Counted from the first letter of the stretch, positions 9,729 to 18,644 are shown. The stretch: 64,000 bases of DNA from an uncultured Arenicella sp. (GCA_947499305.1 CANMNN010000013.1:1-64000); one strand, 5' to 3'. A program made the numbers and translations. Notes: generated from the letters alone by a model not told the origin.

Positions 9729-9950
9729 TAATTCATTAAGCTAAACAATTCGAAATCTCTGCGCAACTGAGCAATTTTCAATTGTTTTGCATTCCTTATC
9801 TAAATAAACTTAGTTAGTCTCTTTCGAGTTACGCTGAACTCTAGTTATGTCAGTCGTTTTTCTAACCATATGAGAGTTTGTTCAGCTGAGTACGGCAAGT
9901 ATGCTGGCCATAGATTTTTAGAACTCGTCAAAAGTTATACCTCATTCGCC

Positions 9951-10655
9951 ATGTCAACCCATATAGATCAGTTCACAAAAAAGCGCTTCTCGGCCGACAC
10001 CCAAGATGGCCATACAATAAGTCATGACGTATATACTCGAGCCCACGGACCATCAGTGGTTATCATTCAAGAATTCCCTGGCATTGGCCAATCAACACTG
10101 CGCTTAGCTGGCAAACTTGTAGACAAAGGCTTTGAGGTTGTAATGCCTCACTTGTTCGGGCCAATCGGAAAAAATCAGATAGGCCGAAACCTGTTGCGCG
10201 CGTTTTGTTTACGGAAAGAGTACAGTTTGTTTGAAAAAATAAATCCAGCCCAATCGTTGATTGGCTAAAAGCACTCCGCCATTTCTCTAATGGCCGACGA
10301 CAGTGTATTTGCCGCCGTACCTTCTCAGCAATCGATGCCATTCAATGCTTCATCGGATCTGCATCTGGGTGACGCAGACATTGCCGAGACTAAAATAAAC
10401 ATATATAGAAACGAATCCATGAAAGTTTATCGTTTTGAAGGCGACTGGATGTGCAAAGCCAGCAAGTTTAAACGCTTAAACAGTTCATTCAATAAGGACA
10501 GAGAAAGGCTTCAATTTCGGACTCTGCCTGGCAAACATCACTCAGTTCTAACACAAGATTTTGTCGATGAAGTGGGCCACCCTACGTATGATGCTCTGCT
10601 TGAAGTTATTGAGTATTTTGGTCGAAGTTTGCGAACAGGGCTTGAGACCGCCTAA
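9951..10655 (+). pseudogene. Dienelactone hydrolase family protein, frameshifted and internally deleted
   Basis: Two frames together give a recognisable but broken alpha/beta-hydrolase of the dienelactone hydrolase family. The first part (ATG at 9951) reads through VVIIQEFPGIGQST and GFEVVMPHLFGP, then goes out of frame at an A6 run (10234-10239). Restoring one A continues as SSPIVDWLKALRHFS. The second part (from 10290) has MADDSVFAAVPSQQSMPF, an Asp-containing GDWMCKASKF and the catalytic-His region GKHHSVLT. The stretch between, about 25-30 residues that should contain the G-x-C-x-G nucleophile Cys, is missing at about 10283-10290. It cannot encode an active enzyme. It sits just past clpA at the left edge of a decaying region. 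Confidence 0.85.
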
Positions 10656-11287
10656 AAATCGCCCGTTTTTATCACTACTCTCAATGATCAGGCTTAAGCT
10701 TTTGCTCTCACGCAGAACTAAATGACATATCATGCTGTTTTCTAATCCAGATTTAGTTTTTTGTATTGATGTGGAATTTGATCAAAGTTTAAACGTTAAC
10801 TTCGAATTGAAACCCACCTAATACGCAGAGCCATCTTGAGAGACAACTCTATGTATACAAATTTAAATAGCCGGTTAGTAACATTACGTGCTTTGAGGTG
10901 ATACCAAAAAAGACAGATTGCACTCTCATCAGAAATAGACTGAATCCACTCTCACAAAACGGCGCATGAATCCGCAGTTGTACAAACTGTCTCTCATGCT
11001 TGGGCCGCTGCCGAGACTCTACCGCAGTTGTATTAAGTAAATACACAGTGCGGCTCAACCAAAACCGGCGACTGACCGCGTGAGCTTTTCGGCTACTCCG
11101 TTTTGATTAGTTTGAGCATCACTGATCGTGGCAATACCAAATTCATTCACCCCAAAAAACGTTCTTTGCAGATCACTTTTTTGTTCTCATTGGTTAAATC
11201 GGTAAAACTCGGTTTGATTCCTGAGAACCTGTAACTCAAACTAATCTTCATTACGCACTAAGCTTTATTCACTTTTGCAGAAGTTCT
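10656..11287. other. 632-bp non-coding gap
   Basis: AT-rich, with no convincing gene on either strand. A 69-codon frame at complement 10849-11058 has no recognisable domain and no ribosome site that I could see. It is probably degraded sequence belonging to the same accessory zone as its neighbours. Confidence 0.5.
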
Positions 11288-12757
11288 TTAGTCACCAATA
11301 TCAACAAAAGGACAACTGGTTGAGCCGGGAATAGCCGAGTTGCCTGGCGAGTTGTACTCTATAGACTGACTTAAAGGATACTCGATTGGCTCATTGTTGA
11401 AAGTATTATCGCGCGCGTAGCCGGTTGTACGTTGAAACTTTACGTTAAAACAATTAGTCGATGACATGCCCATCTGGTTGTTATCAATCAGAGTAAGGTT
11501 TTCAACGTCTATAAACCAAAAGAGGTCGCCTCCAAATTTATTACGTCTAACATCAGGCCCGACTTTTGAACCTGCCAATAGAAGACCGCAACCCATGCAT
11601 ACATTGTCGTGGATATAGAGCTGTCTATTTTCTTGCTCTTCGCCTACTGGTAACTCTTTAATTCCGTTACCGGTAGTTTGTACGTTATCGATAATTGCTT
11701 TTCGAATCACATTGCCTTGAATAATTCCTTCCGCCCGATTGAAAAAGGTGATTCCTGCTCCTCGCCATTCCCTATCAGGTTCGGCACTCTCTGTCATCGT
11801 ATTGTTTAGGACAAATATATTGCTCCCTGATTGTAGCGTCACGTCTCCGCCACGGTTGCCTTCAAAAACATTTCTTTGAATCAAAATGTCTCGGTCTTTA
11901 CCAAATTGATTTGGAGTGGCTTCAACGTCGACTCCAAATTGTGGTGGAATACCGATAATATCGTGAATATGATTTTCTTCAATTTTTACTAACTGCGGCC
12001 CCACAAGCGACACGCCTTGACGTCTATTATAAAATATCTCGTTGTTTCTAATCGTCACATGACGTGATTCGGTACCAATCACAAAGACGCCGTCACCCGT
12101 GAATTCGCTGATTTTTGTATTCTCAATCAATACATGACTTGACTCTGTAACACAGATACCGTGACCTTCATCATGGTTAGTAACGGGATTAACATTTATG
12201 ACGATTGGCACGTAATCATGCTCCTTTCGATCACCGATCAGTTGCCCCCCTTTTATGGTCACATTCCCACTCAAATATACGTAAATGAGACATTGATTCC
12301 ACGCGGCATTCGGCCGCATTCTCAGAATAGTATTTTCGTCCATCAACAATGTAACGTCGCTTGGAAGTCTAAACCCTTCGTAGTAATAGGCCGGATTTCC
12401 TAATGGATCGCCAAGAATGACCTCACCCGGTGGCAAGCTAATAGTTTTGAACCCCTGATCTTTAGCGAAGTTAATTGCCGCTTGCATCCGCTCTGAATTA
12501 TTCTCCGGGTTTCCATCGGTTCCAGTTTGAATATTCCATTGTGCGTAACTAACGTTATAAACCGGGCCTGATGTATGGACTGGCAACTCAACGGTAAACT
12601 TAGGCTCTGGGGGGAGCTCTCCAGTATCCGAATCTTCCAATAGCAAATAATTCACTACAGGTGATAATACTGACGCACCTGTTTGAGCGAATCCGACGTT
12701 CAATGTCAAATATAAAATACTTAGAAATAAAAATGAGGTGATTATATTAAGTTTCAT
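11288..12757 (-). CDS. Secreted right-handed parallel beta-helix protein, pectate-lyase-like fold
   Basis: 489 residues. The signal peptide is residues 1-24 (hydrophobic core SFLFLSILYLTLN, cut after GFA). Residues 65-150 match the N-terminal cap of pectate-lyase-3/polygalacturonase-like beta-helices (NNSERMQAAINFAKDQG, then ISLPPGEVILG). Residues 160-420 are repeating coils of the form V-x-I-x-x-N (HVTIRNNEIFYN, LVKIEENHIHDI, ILIQRNVFEGN). Such proteins usually cleave or bind polysaccharides; no catalytic residues can be assigned. After the signal peptide is a short VVNYLLLEDSD segment resembling the C terminus of the secreted protein at 50.5 kb. The gene stands alone in the accessory zone. 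Confidence 0.75.
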   Translation of the reverse strand: MKLNIITSFLFLSILYLTLNVGFAQTGASVLSPVVNYLLLEDSDTGELPPEPKFTVELPVHTSGPVYNVSYAQWNIQTGTDGNPENNSERMQAAINFAKDQGFKTISLPPGEVILGDPLGNPAYYYEGFRLPSDVTLLMDENTILRMRPNAAWNQCLIYVYLSGNVTIKGGQLIGDRKEHDYVPIVINVNPVTNHDEGHGICVTESSHVLIENTKISEFTGDGVFVIGTESRHVTIRNNEIFYNRRQGVSLVGPQLVKIEENHIHDIIGIPPQFGVDVEATPNQFGKDRDILIQRNVFEGNRGGDVTLQSGSNIFVLNNTMTESAEPDREWRGAGITFFNRAEGIIQGNVIRKAIIDNVQTTGNGIKELPVGEEQENRQLYIHDNVCMGCGLLLAGSKVGPDVRRNKFGGDLFWFIDVENLTLIDNNQMGMSSTNCFNVKFQRTTGYARDNTFNNEPIEYPLSQSIEYNSPGNSAIPGSTSCPFVDIGD

Positions 12758-12933
12758 GCTGCCACAAAAATAAAGGTTATGAGTTATGATGCTATCAAGG
12801 GTCAGGGGAAAGCTAGAATAAATTGTTCTTTGTCTTCTGACTCATTTAACGAATTTTGGAGTAACATTAACTTCGTTATTGGTTGATTTTATCTGCAATC
12901 TGGATGGTTACCAAGTTGCAGGCGTACTGTGAT

Positions 12934-13212
12934 CTAGTTTGATAATTCATGCCTCAATAGGCACTGGTTTGCCTGTTTAAATAATGTAAATACAAGACTT
13001 GGATATACATAATTTCTCCTACGTTGAGTCTTGCGATAACCCCACAGATTTTTAATCACGCCGAAGGTCGGTTCGACCTTTGCTGGTGCTCGATTGCTAT
13101 TAGGAATAAATAATCTATTGATGCAATTCAGCGTACATTTTCGACGTGCTTTTTCCTGACGCGTCATCTGAGACGTATTGCAGGAATCTTGTAGCTGCGG
13201 CTCTGATTGCAC
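12934..13212 (-). pseudogene. IS5-family transposase C-terminal remnant
   Basis: The frame ends with APAKVEPTFGVIKNLWGYRK followed by FTLFKQANQCLLR. This is the characteristic end of IS5-group DDE transposases, where the K-V-E glutamate is the last catalytic acid. Nothing recognisable of the rest of the transposase (DDE aspartates, N terminus) is present upstream, where the alcohol dehydrogenase gene begins 5 bp away. It is therefore a truncated relic and not a mobile element. The flanking 12758-12933 has no recognisable content. Confidence 0.7.
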
Positions 13213-13216
13213 GTAA

Positions 13217-14278
13217 TTACTCAGGTCTTGAGATTATGATTTTTGTGAACGGTTCAATTAAAGCATCCGCAGCATCGTCCCATGATATTACCTTGGTTGT
13301 CACCGGTGATGGATCGAATTGTCCACTAGTAATAAGCTCTAAGGACTCGTCAATAAATGAATGCGTATGAACCCATCCAGTATGAAATGATACTGACTTT
13401 CTATACATAGAGTAAACATCAAACGGCAGCGGATTGCCTCGATATATGATTCCCGCGGTAGAAACACAAACGCCAGCACGTGAAGTCGCTGCAATGAGTT
13501 CAGGAACTATCTCTGGAACTCCGCAAGCATCAACGGTTATGTCAAACCCTCCGTCAAGGCTGCGCTTGTCTGTTGCGTATTTTTTTATCGCGTCTTTCGT
13601 AAGCAATATAGGCTCTGCGCCAAGCTTTGCTGCTATCTCTAGCCGCGTTTGGCTGGTATCAGCATAGACAACTTTTTGAGCTCCTAATGCTACGGCGATG
13701 CCCGCTGCATACAGTCCGATACTTCCTGGTGCTACTGCTGTAGTGACCAACACCGTGCCTCCTGGTCGTTCTTTTAGGTAGGGGGCAACCGCTCTGTACC
13801 CATCTGATATGTTATCTGCGACGCCGCACGCCAATAGTGGGTCTACGCCTTCAGGCAGTTTTGTCAACATCGTGTCGGCCCAAGGTACAAGCACTGTATC
13901 AGAAATGAAGCCTCCCCATTTTGGAATAGGCACTCCCCACCCGTAGGCATCTTCAGAAGGCACAGTTTGGCATTGTGCTGAGTGATGTCGTCGGCAAGAC
14001 TTGCAGCTCCCACATGCAATTTTCCATGGGATAATCGCGCGATCTCCAACCTTCCACTTTGACACGCCACTTCCAACTTCAGTGATAACGCCTTCACCTT
14101 CATGCCCAATTGGCGTTGGTCCTGGAAAAGGCACAATACCTTGTATCGCCAATCCATCCATATCACAGGTCGCAACCGTCAAAGGACGGATTAATACGCT
14201 ATGCTCATCACTAATAATTGGCGAATCGACTTCCATCCATTCAAGATTTCTTTTTGAGATAAAGTTCAACTGGTTCAT
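13217..14278 (-). CDS. Zinc-dependent alcohol dehydrogenase (MDR superfamily)
   Basis: 353 residues, a full-length medium-chain dehydrogenase. Catalytic zinc ligands are C38 (VATCDMDG) and H59-E60 (GHEGEG). The structural zinc site is C89, C92, C95 and C103 (CGSCKSCRRHHSAQC). The nucleotide-binding region is around residues 175-195 with VAPGSIGLYAAG, in which the first glycine of the usual G-x-G-x-x-G is replaced. The substrate is unknown; the early part resembles glutathione-independent formaldehyde or threonine dehydrogenase relatives. It is divergent from a TetR gene, with palindromes and direct repeats between them, so it is probably induced by that regulator's ligand. Confidence 0.9.
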   Translation of the reverse strand: MNQLNFISKRNLEWMEVDSPIISDEHSVLIRPLTVATCDMDGLAIQGIVPFPGPTPIGHEGEGVITEVGSGVSKWKVGDRAIIPWKIACGSCKSCRRHHSAQCQTVPSEDAYGWGVPIPKWGGFISDTVLVPWADTMLTKLPEGVDPLLACGVADNISDGYRAVAPYLKERPGGTVLVTTAVAPGSIGLYAAGIAVALGAQKVVYADTSQTRLEIAAKLGAEPILLTKDAIKKYATDKRSLDGGFDITVDACGVPEIVPELIAATSRAGVCVSTAGIIYRGNPLPFDVYSMYRKSVSFHTGWVHTHSFIDESLELITSGQFDPSPVTTKVISWDDAADALIEPFTKIIISRPE

Positions 14279-14310
14279 TAGAGTCTCCTAGCTATGAATC
14301 ATAAAGGGTA

Positions 14311-14350
14311 ATCACCATACAATTGTATATGTAGACCGATCACCATACAA
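14311..14350. promoter_or_regulatory. Candidate operator cluster between ADH and tetR
   Basis: The 12-bp word ATCACCATACAA occurs twice as a direct repeat (14311-14322 and 14339-14350, 28 bp apart). The first overlaps a perfect 12-bp palindrome ATACAATTGTAT at 14317-14328. TAGACCGATCA lies between them at 14332-14342 and resembles half-sites of LmrA/YxaF-type TetR repressors. All of this lies in the 138-bp divergent gap. Confidence 0.5.
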
Positions 14351-14416
14351 GAGTTGCATTGAATTAATGCTTTGGTTCTAATGTAAATAAAACTAGTGTT
14401 CGAGGATCTCAAAATA

Positions 14417-14983
14417 ATGGAAGTACAAGAAAAGACTAAAACCCGCTTGATTGACTCTGCATTAAAGCTGTTTAGACGCCAAGGTTACGATGGAACCGGG
14501 TTAACGCAAATTCTCAATGATAGTGGTGCTCCAAAGGGTTCTTTTTACTATCATTTCCCTAAAGGTAAAGAGCAACTTGCCGATGAAACAATACGGCGTG
14601 CAGGTGCTAATGTGGCAACATTAATAGATAGCTGCTTTAGTGGATGTGATTCTTTTGAGAAAGGTGTCTTAACCGCCTCAAGTACGATTGCTACGTGGTT
14701 TAAGAAATCAGGTTACGCGGAAGGTTGCCCAGTCAGCTCTATACTTCTCCGCACAATGTCTAGCTCTGATACACTTCGAAAAAGCAGCGAGCTAGTTCTA
14801 AAAAACTGGTGTGATGTCATTGCTAAACATGCGCGCCGCCACGGGTTCGAGTCTCAGTCAACAGAATTAGGAGAAGCCATGATTTTAGCCATAGAGGGAG
14901 CTTGGGTTTTATCAAGAGCCACACAGTCAATAAAACCTTTTGAAGTAGCTACAGCAATGGTTCTAGCGATGGTCCGGAAATAG
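14417..14983 (+). CDS. TetR family regulator, LmrA/YxaF-like
   Basis: 188 residues from the ATG at 14417, which has GAGG 11 nt upstream; a GTG at 14396 is a less likely start. The helix-turn-helix is GLTQILNDSGAPKGSFYYHF, with the K-G-S-F-Y-Y-H-F recognition segment of the LmrA/YxaF branch. The following KGKEQLADETI also fits that branch. It probably represses the divergent alcohol dehydrogenase and itself through the repeats at 14311-14350. A 13-bp-stem hairpin at 15141-15173 is the first structure downstream. Confidence 0.88.
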   Translation: MEVQEKTKTRLIDSALKLFRRQGYDGTGLTQILNDSGAPKGSFYYHFPKGKEQLADETIRRAGANVATLIDSCFSGCDSFEKGVLTASSTIATWFKKSGYAEGCPVSSILLRTMSSSDTLRKSSELVLKNWCDVIAKHARRHGFESQSTELGEAMILAIEGAWVLSRATQSIKPFEVATAMVLAMVRK

Positions 14984-15140
14984 ATCAACCTGATTGGTCT
15001 GCTATAGTGACAGCAGCCACAATGGATCTGGGATCCTCTTATGTTCAAAAGATCGAAAGCCAAAATTCGGTATCAGCTTGTCCGACAGGGAGGTAATAAG
15101 ATTTTTATTGAGTGTATTGGTAGGATATTGAATAACCTAG

Positions 15141-15173
15141 ATTTCAAAGAGCTATGACAAAGCTCTTTGAAAT
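15141..15173. repeat. Perfect 13-bp inverted repeat
   Basis: ATTTCAAAGAGCT, a 7-nt loop, and the exact reverse complement. It lies about 160 bp past the tetR stop and has no T-run. It may act as a terminator or mark a vanished element. A 38-codon frame at 15041-15157 ends inside it and resembles nothing known to me. Confidence 0.6.
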
Positions 15174-15270
15174 TCGATAATAGAGAATATATAGAATATT
15201 GTCCGAAAGTACTGAATTTATATACCCTAAAAGCGAAGCATTTAGTTCATCAACACAAAGTCAGATAAAA

Positions 15271-15552
15271 TGTAGAAGTTCAGACGTGATTTGACAGTTG
15301 CCCGTTTATCAGCAACCGGCTATCAGGTTTGATTTAGTTCAAAAACTTTCCGTTCCAGATTTTTTCCATCGATGAGTGTTTCAATCGCGTTCTTCCGCAG
15401 CACATTTTACCTCGGTGAGCTCGTTGAGTATTGTACTTGGTCAGCCATTCGTCAAGATCGGCTTAGAGCTCTTCAATAGACTGATAGATTTTCTTACGCA
15501 GTGTAATCTGATGAAATTCGTTAAGAATCGTTTTATGAAGCAGGAAGGTGTC
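15271..15552 (-). pseudogene. IS481-family transposase remnant (integrase-core C terminus)
   Basis: On the minus strand from 15552 the frame reads LLHKTILNEFHQITLRKKIY, then an in-frame TAA (15463-15465) where homologues have Gln, then ADLDEWLTKYNTQRAHRGKM. It ends with a stop at 15334-15336. This is the end of an IS481-type rve transposase (LNEFY...RKKIY...LQADLDEW...YN). The sequence from 15271 begins TGTAGAAGTT and could be the terminal inverted repeat, since IS481 ends start with TGT. The other end of the element is not recognisable. Truncated and carrying a nonsense mutation, it is inactive. Confidence 0.75.
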
Positions 15553-15742
15553 TAGAGAACTCAGGCCGTAGCATTACACGAGCATGAATTAGAGAGCAAT
15601 TTCCTCAATTAAGTGCTCTTACCCAGATTAAACCGCAAATAGTTGATCGCCCGAAGGTGGTGTTCAAATGCATTTAAGCACATAACGTGAACTTATCGAT
15701 TTACAGAGAAATACACATCATTTTTTCGGTTGATGTCACTTT
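15553..15742. other. Non-coding gap between the IS481 and IS200 remnants
   Basis: About 190 bp without a supported gene. It may contain the degraded end of either IS relic; no matching inverted repeat could be recognised. Confidence 0.4.
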
Positions 15743-16029
15743 GTGTGGATTCTTAAATTTAGGCATATGGTTGTTCGATTAGAGTCAGAGGTAGGGGTGT
15801 CTAATGTGATGCAATGCAAATCGTTAAAAATATTCCGGCACGAAAGTTTTTCCAGCTGCGCCCTGAGATCAAAAAGAAGCATTTTTTGGGAGGAAAGCTT
15901 TGGACGCGGAGTTATTTTGTCGAAGCAATTGGCCGTGCTAATGAAAAAGTGATTCGCGCTTATGTACAAAATCAATTAATCGAAATAGATGGAACAGAAG
16001 AAAAAGTTCAGCAACTAGGGTGGTTCTAA
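15743..16029 (+). pseudogene. IS200/IS605-family TnpA remnant, frameshifted by a 5-bp duplication
   Basis: Two frames join into a TnpA C-terminal part. The first reads RHMVVRLESEVGVSNVMQ, corresponding to the region around the HUH motif, though the first histidine of the pair is lost. At about 15812 the base word tgcaa is duplicated (TGCAATGCAA), which shifts the frame. Past it, the other frame reads QIVKNIPARKFFQLRPEIKK, GGKLWTRSYFVEAIGRA and VIRAYVQNQ, where Y is the catalytic tyrosine position. The first third of TnpA is missing. A relic, not active. Confidence 0.8.
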
Positions 16030-16197
16030 ACTTGGTCGTTTGCGGCCGAGTAGTTTGTCAAACTTAGTTAGTCAGTTTTGAGTTGTGTAGAGATCTCAAT
16101 TCGCTTAAAGCAGTACAAGTAGTTATTATAAGTGGGTCACATTTTATGCGGCCCATTTTTATTTACTTAGCGTCTAACGCTCAATACCTAGAATTGT

Positions 16198-17157
16198 ATG
16201 ACCAACGATCATCTTAAAGTCGGCCTTGCTCAAATCTCTCCGGTTTGGATTAATAAGTCAGCGACGCTTGATAAAGTTTGTAGCTATATCGCTGATGCTG
16301 GGCGACAAGGGTGCGACCTAATAGCCTTTGGAGAGGCATTAGCGCCAGGCTACCCATTTTGGGTTGAGCTGACAGGCGGCGCCAAGTTCAACAACGATCA
16401 GCAGAAGCAGCTCTATGCGCATTACGTGCGAAATGCGATTGACGTTGACGCTGGCGACCTCGCTTTGGTTTGTGAGCAGGCAAAAGAGCATTCTGTTGCT
16501 CTTTATCTAGGCACAATTGAACGTCCGCAAGATAGAACCAGCATGAGCTTGTATTGTTCGATGGTTTACATCGATAAACTGGGTGAAATTCAATCTGTAC
16601 ACCGCAAGCTGATGCCAACCTACGAAGAGCGCTTAGTGTGGTCGCCAGGTGATGGGCATGGACTCAGAACTCATGCGCTAGAAGGCTTTACCATCGGGGG
16701 CTTGAACTGTTGGGAGAATTGGATGCCTCTCGCCCGCGCTTCTCTTTATGGTCAAGGTGAGAATTTGCACGTCGCCATTTGGCCAGGTGCCTTGCGAAAC
16801 ACTCAAGACATAACACCCTTTCTGGCTAAGGAAGGGCGCTCCTACTCAATGGCGGTGAGCGGTTTGATGCCGGTTAGTGATATTCCTACTGATTTCCCAA
16901 TGTATGAGACCATTATTGAGCAGATTGGCGATAGTCATTACCTTGCCAATGGTGGCTCTTGTTTGTGCGCACCGAATGGCGATTTCATTATTGAGCCACA
17001 GGTCGAAATCGAGGGTTTATTTTGTGCTGAAATAGATTTGAATCGAGTCAGAGAAGAGCGGCAGAATTTCGATGCTGCGGGTCACTATTCTCGCCCTGAC
17101 GTTACCCGTCTAAGTGTCAATCGAGAGCGTCAATGCACAATAAAGCTTATTGATTAG
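16198..17157 (+). CDS. Carbon-nitrogen hydrolase, nitrilase type
   Basis: 319 residues. The catalytic triad is E46 (AFGEALAPGYP), K137 (VHRKLMPTYEER) and C171 (GLNCWENWMP). The CWENWMPLARASLYGQGE pattern is that of true nitrilase-branch enzymes, which turn nitriles into carboxylic acids and ammonia; the actual substrate is unknown. The ATG start has no clear ribosome site. The gene stands alone to the right of the decaying accessory zone and converges on the DUF3108 gene with 2 bp between stops. Confidence 0.9.
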   Translation: MTNDHLKVGLAQISPVWINKSATLDKVCSYIADAGRQGCDLIAFGEALAPGYPFWVELTGGAKFNNDQQKQLYAHYVRNAIDVDAGDLALVCEQAKEHSVALYLGTIERPQDRTSMSLYCSMVYIDKLGEIQSVHRKLMPTYEERLVWSPGDGHGLRTHALEGFTIGGLNCWENWMPLARASLYGQGENLHVAIWPGALRNTQDITPFLAKEGRSYSMAVSGLMPVSDIPTDFPMYETIIEQIGDSHYLANGGSCLCAPNGDFIIEPQVEIEGLFCAEIDLNRVREERQNFDAAGHYSRPDVTRLSVNRERQCTIKLID

Positions 17158-17159
17158 GG

Positions 17160-17885
17160 CTAGTCTAGGGTTAACTGGGTTACTTCAAAAGTGGTGGTGC
17201 GTGATTTGCGCGACTCTTGCATTTTTAAAGGCAAGTACTCATCATCATCTGATAGCCAGAAAGTTAATGTTCTTCCTGGGCGTAGTTCACGTTCGAAAAC
17301 CACTTTGGTAACTTGCTTTTCCCCGAGCTTGGTAGAGATTACTTCTTCGCTAGTTGAGCGTAGTTTAAAGCCTCGAATGCGTTTGTTCTTGCCGTCGACA
17401 ACGTACATCGTTTGACCTTCGGGAATTTGTCCTTTAAGAATCGCGACAGCAAACCACATCGAGCAATTATTTACTACATAGCCTTCAGGTAAATCAATGC
17501 TATCAGTGCTATTTTTGTTATCAGAAAATTGAGCTTTCCGGCCCTCCCAATCAAAATTGACTCGATAGTCGGTTTTACCGATTCGGCCACCTTCGTATTT
17601 ATTTGATACTGTTTTACCGTCTATTACTTCAAAATCACAAGACTGTTGCTCATTGCTGCCCATGATGATCGCAGCCATCCCTTGAGCTTTGGTGATCGAC
17701 TCAAGAGTGTAACCTGCATCAGTGGTACGTAAAACGTTCTCAACACGACCTAAGGTTGCTTTGCCGAACTTACTGCTCTCAAACTTTATTGTATAGCCGA
17801 TGGTGACCGGGCTTAATGCATTGGCAGTGTGGGGCATAATCAAGCAGGTGAGTAAGACCAGAGAAAGAGCTCGATGCAGGCTCAC
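17160..17885 (-). CDS. DUF3108 periplasmic protein
   Basis: The DUF3108 domain occupies the mature protein (VTIGYTIKFESSKFGKATLG, and later FWLSDDDEYLPLKMQES). I take the GTG at complement 17883-17885 as the start, because it yields a neat signal peptide (SLHRALSLVLLTCLI, cut after TANA) of normal length. An upstream ATG at 18008 or TTG at 18029 would overlap purN and give an overlong leader. The function of DUF3108 proteins is unknown. The position directly after purM-purN and near hda is conserved in Pseudomonas-like genomes and implies co-transcription with purMN. Confidence 0.8.
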   Translation of the reverse strand: MSLHRALSLVLLTCLIMPHTANALSPVTIGYTIKFESSKFGKATLGRVENVLRTTDAGYTLESITKAQGMAAIIMGSNEQQSCDFEVIDGKTVSNKYEGGRIGKTDYRVNFDWEGRKAQFSDNKNSTDSIDLPEGYVVNNCSMWFAVAILKGQIPEGQTMYVVDGKNKRIRGFKLRSTSEEVISTKLGEKQVTKVVFERELRPGRTLTFWLSDDDEYLPLKMQESRKSRTTTFEVTQLTLD

Positions 17886-17967
17886 TCCCAATAAACTTTC
17901 TAAAACGAATCGCAAAATATTACCAACCCAAGGCGAATAGAGATAATTAACTAAACGCAACGCTATC

Positions 17968-18642
17968 TTACAGGTCGAAGGTTTGCAACTGCTCGAGAGA
18001 GGTTTCATTATCCAGTAATACTTTGTCAAGGTTAATGCTCAAGCGACCTTGGGCAAACCATTTAAGTGCTAGCGGGTAAAGCTTGTGTTCAATCTTGTGG
18101 ATCCGCTGTTGTAAGCTTTCGCTAGTGTCGCCACTATTGATAGGCAAGCGGCCTTGCAGGATGATCGGCCCAGCGTCAACTTCGGGCACTACGAAATGTA
18201 TACTTGCGCCGTGCCATTGATCCTTCGCATCAATAGCCCGTTGGTGAGTATTTGTGCCAGGATATTTGGGAAGTAACGACGGATGAATATTAACTAGACG
18301 GTTTTCGTAGTGGTTTACGAAGTCCGCGGTTAAAATTCGCATGAAGCCTGCTAAGATCACGATGTCTGGCTGTGATGCGTCAATTCGCTCTATTAGTGCC
18401 GCATCAAAATCGCTTCTTGACGAGTAATTGCGGTGATCAACGACGCAGCTTTCAATGCCAGCTTGCTTTGCACGGTCTAAACCAAAGGCGTCGCCATTGT
18501 TGCTAACGACCAAGCTAATATCAAGCGGCAATTCGCCAGCGTCAATCTGATCGATAAACGCCTGTAGATTGCTACCACCGCCTGAAATAAGAACTACGGC
18601 ACGCGCGAGCTTGGTTGTTGGCTGAGGTGCTGGCTTAGGCAT
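17968..18642 (-). CDS. purN: Phosphoribosylglycinamide formyltransferase PurN
   Basis: This enzyme transfers the formyl group from 10-formyl-THF to GAR in purine synthesis. 224 residues, slightly longer than the usual 212 owing to the C terminus. The substrate loop is SGGGSNLQAFID. The catalytic Asn and His are in VNIHPSLLPKYPG and the catalytic Asp is in VVPEVDAGPII. It begins 2 nt after the purM stop, so purM and purN are one operon and probably translationally coupled. Confidence 0.97.
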   Translation of the reverse strand: MPKPAPQPTTKLARAVVLISGGGSNLQAFIDQIDAGELPLDISLVVSNNGDAFGLDRAKQAGIESCVVDHRNYSSRSDFDAALIERIDASQPDIVILAGFMRILTADFVNHYENRLVNIHPSLLPKYPGTNTHQRAIDAKDQWHGASIHFVVPEVDAGPIILQGRLPINSGDTSESLQQRIHKIEHKLYPLALKWFAQGRLSINLDKVLLDNETSLEQLQTFDL

Positions 18643-18644
18643 GC

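Noticed and set aside
10849-11058. 69-codon minus-strand frame in the gap after the pseudogene
   Set aside because: No domain, no ribosome site, and no conserved neighbour.
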